Origin: Pseudomonadota bacterium
GTDB lineage: Bacteria > Pseudomonadota > Alphaproteobacteria > Acetobacterales > Acetobacteraceae
Direction of reading: 5' to 3'
Length of the DNA: 18,162 nucleotides
NCBI GenBank assembly: GCA_021841985.1
Contig: JAKCCP010000375.1
Coordinates: 1-18,162, forward strand
Shown here in pieces: positions 14,804 through 18,162 of the stretch. How positions within the stretch are numbered: the first letter of the stretch is position 1; each line of letters starts with the position of its first letter. The notes below the pieces were generated by a model that worked only from the letters and a program-made list of their open reading frames with translations, ran no database searches and had not been told where the DNA came from. The position numbers and the translations under genes were made by a program.

Positions 14804-15969
14804 CCCGGCCACAGCCATCGCGCGGGAGCGTAGCACACGGGGCGCCGGTGGAGAGCAGAAGAAAAAATCCTGAAAAACCGATGATCGTTCTCGCCCTGCA
14901 AGGCGGGGGCGCGCTCGGCGCCTATCACATCGGCGCCTATCAGGCGCTGGCCGAAGCGGGCTTCGAGCCCGACTGGATCGCCGGCATCTCGATCGGGGCG
15001 ATCAACGGCGCGCTCATCGCCGGCAACCCGCCTGGCGATCGCCTCGCCCGGCTGGAAGCTTTCTGGCGCGACATCACCTGGCCCGCATGGGCCACCATGC
15101 CGGCATTCCCCACAGTGATCGCCGATCCCGCCAGCTATGCCGAGGCGCTGCTTCTCGGCCAGCCGAATTTTTTCGCCCCACGACCGCTCAATCCGTTTTT
15201 CGCACCCCCCGGCGCGCCATCGGCGACTAGCTTCTACGACACCACACCCTTGCGTCAGACCCTCCTGCGCCTGGTGGATTTTCCCCGGCTCGGCGCCGGG
15301 GCGCCACGCTTCACCGTGGGCGCGACCGATGTCGCAAGTGGCGATCGCTCGCGCGGCGATAGCCACGCCATGGCGCTCGGGGTGGAACATGTGCTCGCCA
15401 GCGCTTCCCTGCCGCCGGCTTTCCCGGCAACCCGGATCGAGGCGGCATCCTATTGGGACGGCGGCACGGTTGCCAACACGCCGCTCGATGCGGTGCTGAA
15501 CACGTTTCCCGTGAAGCCCATGCTGGTGTTCGTGCTCGATCTCTGGCGCGGGCAAGGCCGCGTGCCGCAAGACATGCGCGAGGTGCTCTGGCGCATCAAG
15601 GAAATCCGCTACGCGAGCCGCACGCGCGCGCAGATCAGCGCGATCGCCACGCGCCTCAACCATCAACGTGCCCTTCAGCTTTTGCACGCCGCCGCGCCGG
15701 GGGCGACATTGCCAGCCGGCCAGTTGGCGGCCGGGCGCGTGGACATCGTGCATTTGATTTATGCCGCGAGCGCGGCGGGCATTCCCGAGAATGACGCGGA
15801 GTTCTCGCTGTATCAGATCGCGAAACGCCGCCAGGCCGGCTATGCGGACATGCAGGCGGCGCTTGCCGCGGCACCTTGGCGCGCCGCGCCATGGCCATCC
15901 CATGTCGCGGCGCGCGTACACCGCTTCGAGGCCGGGCAAGTTGCGACACTGCCCGATCCGCCGCTGTGA
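14800..15969 (+). CDS. Patatin-like phospholipase
   Basis: The ATG at 14800 overlaps the upstream stop (ATGA), giving 389 residues. A start at ATG 14881, directly before the conserved core, is a real alternative. Patatin motifs are complete: oxyanion loop QGGGALGAY (residues 34-42), nucleophile S64 in GISIGA, and catalytic D220 in YWDGG, forming a Ser-Asp dyad. The C-terminal part (RTRAQISAIATRLNHQRAL, DFSLYQIAKRR-like AEFSLYQIAKRR) is like the DUF3734 tail of RssA-type patatins. Such enzymes hydrolyse acyl esters of phospholipids. Patatins occur both in housekeeping lipid turnover and as membrane-attacking effectors in anti-phage systems. The tight coupling to a helicase cluster makes the second option worth testing. 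Confidence 0.88.
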   Translation: MTRPQPSRGSVAHGAPVESRRKNPEKPMIVLALQGGGALGAYHIGAYQALAEAGFEPDWIAGISIGAINGALIAGNPPGDRLARLEAFWRDITWPAWATMPAFPTVIADPASYAEALLLGQPNFFAPRPLNPFFAPPGAPSATSFYDTTPLRQTLLRLVDFPRLGAGAPRFTVGATDVASGDRSRGDSHAMALGVEHVLASASLPPAFPATRIEAASYWDGGTVANTPLDAVLNTFPVKPMLVFVLDLWRGQGRVPQDMREVLWRIKEIRYASRTRAQISAIATRLNHQRALQLLHAAAPGATLPAGQLAAGRVDIVHLIYAASAAGIPENDAEFSLYQIAKRRQAGYADMQAALAAAPWRAAPWPSHVAARVHRFEAGQVATLPDPPL

Positions 15970-16009
15970 CCAGCGCCGCGGCGATCGTCCAATTCTTCGT
16001 AATACGACC

Positions 16010-17344
16010 ATGACGTCCAGCCGTCTCACGAATGTCAACGCGCCTGCAACTCTCACGCGTCTTTCCGCATCCGAACGATATAGGATATTTTTCTATCTGG
16101 GAATTTTGATCACGCTTCTTGCCTTCGGTGCGCCCTTCGGCGGCCTGATCGATATTCCGATCAGTTTTTTGCTCAAAAACAAATTGCACCTGACAGCGTC
16201 AGAGGTTACCGGATTTCGTCTTCTCGCCGCGATCCCCCTCTTTCTTTCCTTTCTCTTCGGCTTCCTGCGCGATATCTGGAACCCTTTTGGTATGAAGGAT
16301 CGCGGATTCTTGATGGTGTTCGGAGCAATCGGCGCTGGCCTCTATGTTGTTTTCGCGTTCGCTCCCATGACATACGCGACCCTCCTTGCCGCTGTTGTGC
16401 TGGTCACCATCGCCTTTTTATTTGTCACGAGCGCGCAAAACGGGTTGGCATCCGAAATCGGCCAGCAGCATGTCATGTCCGGTCAGATCAGCGCCGCGTG
16501 GAATATTTTTGCCTCACTCCCCGCCGTCGTCGCACTCCTCGCGGGCGGCTGGCTCAGCGAGATTCTCGAAAGCACGCGCGCGGCATGGGTCTTGCGTATT
16601 CTGTTTCTCTCGGGTGCGGCGATCATGGCCGCCATAGCCATCTTTGGCGTATGGAAGCCGCGTGACGTCTTTGACAATCTTGCTCCCGCAAGCAAAAACC
16701 CGCCGCTTCTACGACAACATATAAGAATCCTCGCCGGCCATTGGCCGATCTATCCAGCCTTGCTGATTTGGCTCCTGTGGAACTTCGCGCCGGGTTCGGC
16801 CACGCCACTGCAATACTATCTACAGAATACGCTCCATGCGACGGACACGCAGTGGGGCCAATGGAACGCCATCTTCGCCGCCGCCTTCATTCCGACATTC
16901 GCGATTTTCGGCTATCTTTGCCGCAAGATCCCGCTAAGAACACTCCTTTTCTGGGGCACGGCTATCGCGGTTCCCCAAATGCTGCCGCTGCTTTTCATCC
17001 ATTCCCTGGTGGGTGCCCTGATCGTCGCGGTGCCCATCGGACTGATGGGCGGGATTGCCACCGCCGCCTATCTGGATCTTCTCATTCGCGCTGGCCCTGC
17101 CGGCTTGCAGGGAACCACCCTGATGCTATCGGGCGCGCTCTACTTCATTGCGGCACGATTTGGCGACGTTCTCGGCGCATGGCTCTATGATCAATACGGC
17201 GGATTTGTGATTTGCGTGATTGCGACAACCATGGTTTATGCCCTAATATTGCCGATTATTTTTCTGATACCGCAACACTTGATCGCAACCCATGATGGTG
17301 AAATCCTACATGACAAGGAAATTGAAGCAAGACCGGAGGTATGA
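16010..17344 (+). CDS. Major facilitator superfamily transporter (BT1/folate-biopterin-like)
   Basis: Starting at ATG 16010, 444 residues form about twelve membrane helices (for instance GILITLLAFGAPFGGLIDI, LLAAVVLVTIAFLFVTSA and LIVAVPIGLMGGIATAAYLD). The early block SFLLKNKLHLTASEVTGFR and the loop FGFLRDIWNPFGMKDRG resemble the BT1 family, whose eukaryotic members carry folate or biopterin. Bacterial relatives have unknown substrates. The base composition is visibly less GC-rich than its neighbours, with more A/T third positions (runs such as ATATTGCCGATTATTTTTCTG), suggesting acquisition from elsewhere. It begins 40 bases after the patatin gene without a good ribosome-binding site, so it may not belong to that operon. 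An upstream start at 15761 would lie inside the patatin gene. Confidence 0.78.
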   Translation: MTSSRLTNVNAPATLTRLSASERYRIFFYLGILITLLAFGAPFGGLIDIPISFLLKNKLHLTASEVTGFRLLAAIPLFLSFLFGFLRDIWNPFGMKDRGFLMVFGAIGAGLYVVFAFAPMTYATLLAAVVLVTIAFLFVTSAQNGLASEIGQQHVMSGQISAAWNIFASLPAVVALLAGGWLSEILESTRAAWVLRILFLSGAAIMAAIAIFGVWKPRDVFDNLAPASKNPPLLRQHIRILAGHWPIYPALLIWLLWNFAPGSATPLQYYLQNTLHATDTQWGQWNAIFAAAFIPTFAIFGYLCRKIPLRTLLFWGTAIAVPQMLPLLFIHSLVGALIVAVPIGLMGGIATAAYLDLLIRAGPAGLQGTTLMLSGALYFIAARFGDVLGAWLYDQYGGFVICVIATTMVYALILPIIFLIPQHLIATHDGEILHDKEIEARPEV

Positions 17345-17466
17345 CGACGCCGCGGCCCTATGAGAGGCCATGGCCCTATGAATTGTCCGTCGGCGTCATC
17401 TTGTAGCTACACAAGGGGCACAAATCAGAGCTTGATCTGACAGACGGTATTGGATGCTTGGCGCCG

Positions 17467-17877
17467 ATGGGTGTGTCTATCGTGTTCGGGTGGCCGCGGA
17501 TTTTTTTATCAGCCGCCATATCTTGCTGGCGCAAAATTCCAGGACATCACGAGCTGGTTCAGGGTGAAATGGCCGTCCGTCCCTACGAACGCCTGAAACT
17601 GGAAATGGGCCGGCTCAAAAAACACCAAGACAAGCTGGATTTTTTCGTTCTGGACCTCCAGGTCCGTCGCGTTCTTGCCGGCAGATGGTCCTCGCTCAAA
17701 GGCGGGGCGATCTGGGCCTATGGCCTCTTGAGCGATTACGGGCGGAGCTTCAGCCAGCCGCTGTTTCTGCTGCTTGTCAAGGTGCTCGCCAGGGTCGATT
17801 CACTCTGGGGCCATTCCGGCCTCGGCTATGCGCGCGCCCTCGGCCTTGGCCTCCGCAACGCCTTCCGCCTGCGCTGA
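17467..17877 (+). pseudogene. Orphaned C-terminal domain of a pentapeptide-repeat-type membrane protein
   Basis: The last 100 residues (from 17578) read RPYERLKLEMGRLKKHQDKL, DFFVLDLQVRRVLAG, AYGLLSDYGRSFSQPLFLLL. This is the characteristic tail found after pentapeptide repeats in many alphaproteobacterial proteins: YxxLKLEMxRLKKHEDELxFFxxELQxRRV...LYGxLSDYGRS. The repeats that should come before it are absent; upstream residues from the possible ATG at 17467 (GVSIVFGWPRIFLSA) look like noise. I read it as a 5'-truncated remnant. The tail would be membrane-bound, and whether the remnant is translated is unknown. The interval 17345-17577 holds a 10-bp direct repeat GGCCCTATGA (17354, 17372) and nothing coding. 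Confidence 0.6.
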
Positions 17878-17904
17878 CCGCGCTCAGCCGCGGGCGCGCC
17901 GGGC

Positions 17905-17920
17905 AAAAGGGGCAGCCCCC
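17905..17920 (-). terminator. Candidate intrinsic terminator after the PEP-CTERM gene
   Basis: Read on the minus strand, GGGGGCTGCCCC is followed by TTTT. This gives a 4-bp GC stem and a short T-run 37 bases after the stop of the PEP-CTERM gene. The stem is short, so confidence is modest. Confidence 0.35.
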
Positions 17921-17956
17921 AAACGAACGGAAGCCACCCCATGCCCGGCCCGTTCC

Positions 17957-18162
17957 TCAGCCGCGCGCCCGCCGGCGCGCGAGCGCGAGCCCGGCAAGCC
18001 CGGCGCCGAGCAAGGCGAGCGAGGCCGGCTCCGGCACGCTCGCCGGCACGCTCGCCGGCGGGTCATCGACATTCAGCGCCGAGAGCGCCACCGCGCCGGC
18101 TTCGCTGGACGTGTTGCTTTGGCCATCGCCGGTGCCGACGACGTCGATGGTCATGCCGGTGA
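17957..18162 (-). CDS. PEP-CTERM sorting-domain exported protein, C-terminus only
   Basis: The frame is open to the right edge and ends at TGA 17959-17957. The final residues form a classic PEP-CTERM signal: the VPEPAS motif, a hydrophobic helix LALLGAGLAGLALA and the basic tail RRRARG. Proteins with this tail are exported by Sec and processed by an exosortase, often as matrix or surface components. The upstream part (TIDVVGTGDGQSNTSS) is Ser/Thr/Gly-rich, as usual for such proteins. An ATG at 18154 exists, but a signal peptide would be needed before it, so I take the start to be outside the window. No exosortase gene is seen here. Confidence 0.85.
   Translation of the reverse strand, partial: TGMTIDVVGTGDGQSNTSSEAGAVALSALNVDDPPASVPASVPEPASLALLGAGLAGLALARRRARG
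18033..18056. repeat. 12-bp in-frame tandem duplication before the PEP motif
   Basis: GGCACGCTCGCC occurs twice in a row. On the minus strand it encodes a repeated P-A-S-V just before VPEPAS, lengthening the linker of the sorting signal without shifting the frame. Confidence 0.8.

Noticed and set aside
13646..14836. 396-codon open frame on the minus strand
   Set aside because: It is antisense to the zinc-knuckle gene, with Arg/Gly-rich shadow composition.
14611..16056. 481-codon open frame on the minus strand
   Set aside because: It is antisense to the patatin gene and the end of the zinc-knuckle gene; the translated protein shows no family motif.
17341..17400. Terminator for the MFS gene (GACGCCG / CGGCGTC pairing)
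   Set aside because: The 7-bp arms are 38 bases apart and are not followed by a T-run.

Overview
The window reads as chromosomal DNA from a GC-rich alphaproteobacterium. The gene content (molybdate transporter, GT90-type glycosyltransferase, PEP-CTERM protein, many small secreted proteins) and the protein style suggest an Acetobacteraceae-like organism in the Acidiphilium/Acidocella range. That placement is an impression from the sequence, not a database result. The region is accessory in character: ordinary genes are separated by decayed insertion sequences.

Left part (1-3300). The 5' end of a small minus-strand protein runs off the edge. It diverges from two overlapping genes for small secreted proteins of unknown function. 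A minus-strand protein-isoaspartate methyltransferase-like gene follows. Around it lie fragments of at least three transposase families: IS256-like at 1237-1340, IS1634-like at 2761-2988, and ISAs1-like at 3066-3209 with a possible terminal repeat near 3295.

Molybdate region (3300-6050). modA-modB-modC form a complete ABC importer module. A 24-bp dyad upstream of modA has the 8-8-8 layout of a ModE operator (Mo-box). A relic of an IS66 transposase N-terminus follows modC, so the operon has IS debris on both sides.

Middle (6400-10500). Divergent tRNA-Asn(GTT) and tRNA-Leu(CAA) genes are followed by a small membrane protein and a GT90/CAP10 glycosyltransferase. The 3' end of the glycosyltransferase has been replaced by antisense sequence of a truncated IS256-type transposase, giving a chimeric C-terminus. 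An OrfA-like coiled-coil relic and a hairpin follow. A haloacid dehalogenase with all expected catalytic residues comes next, then about 510 bases without a recognisable gene but rich in palindromes.

Helicase cluster (10494-15969). Five genes are packed head to tail: a winged-helix-like protein, a histone-H1-like Ala/Lys-rich coiled-coil protein, a SNF2/RapA-type helicase, a coiled-coil protein with a C-terminal six-cysteine zinc knuckle, and a patatin-like phospholipase. Junctions are TAA|ATG, a 19-base gap, an 11-base overlap and an ATGA overlap. This is the best candidate here for a little-described multigene system. Its function is not shown by the sequence; a DNA/RNA-remodelling module with a lipase, possibly defensive, is one hypothesis.

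Right end (16010-18162). A visibly less GC-rich BT1-like MFS transporter is followed by the orphaned C-terminal domain of a pentapeptide-repeat-type protein. The C-terminus of a PEP-CTERM exported protein then enters from the minus strand at the edge.
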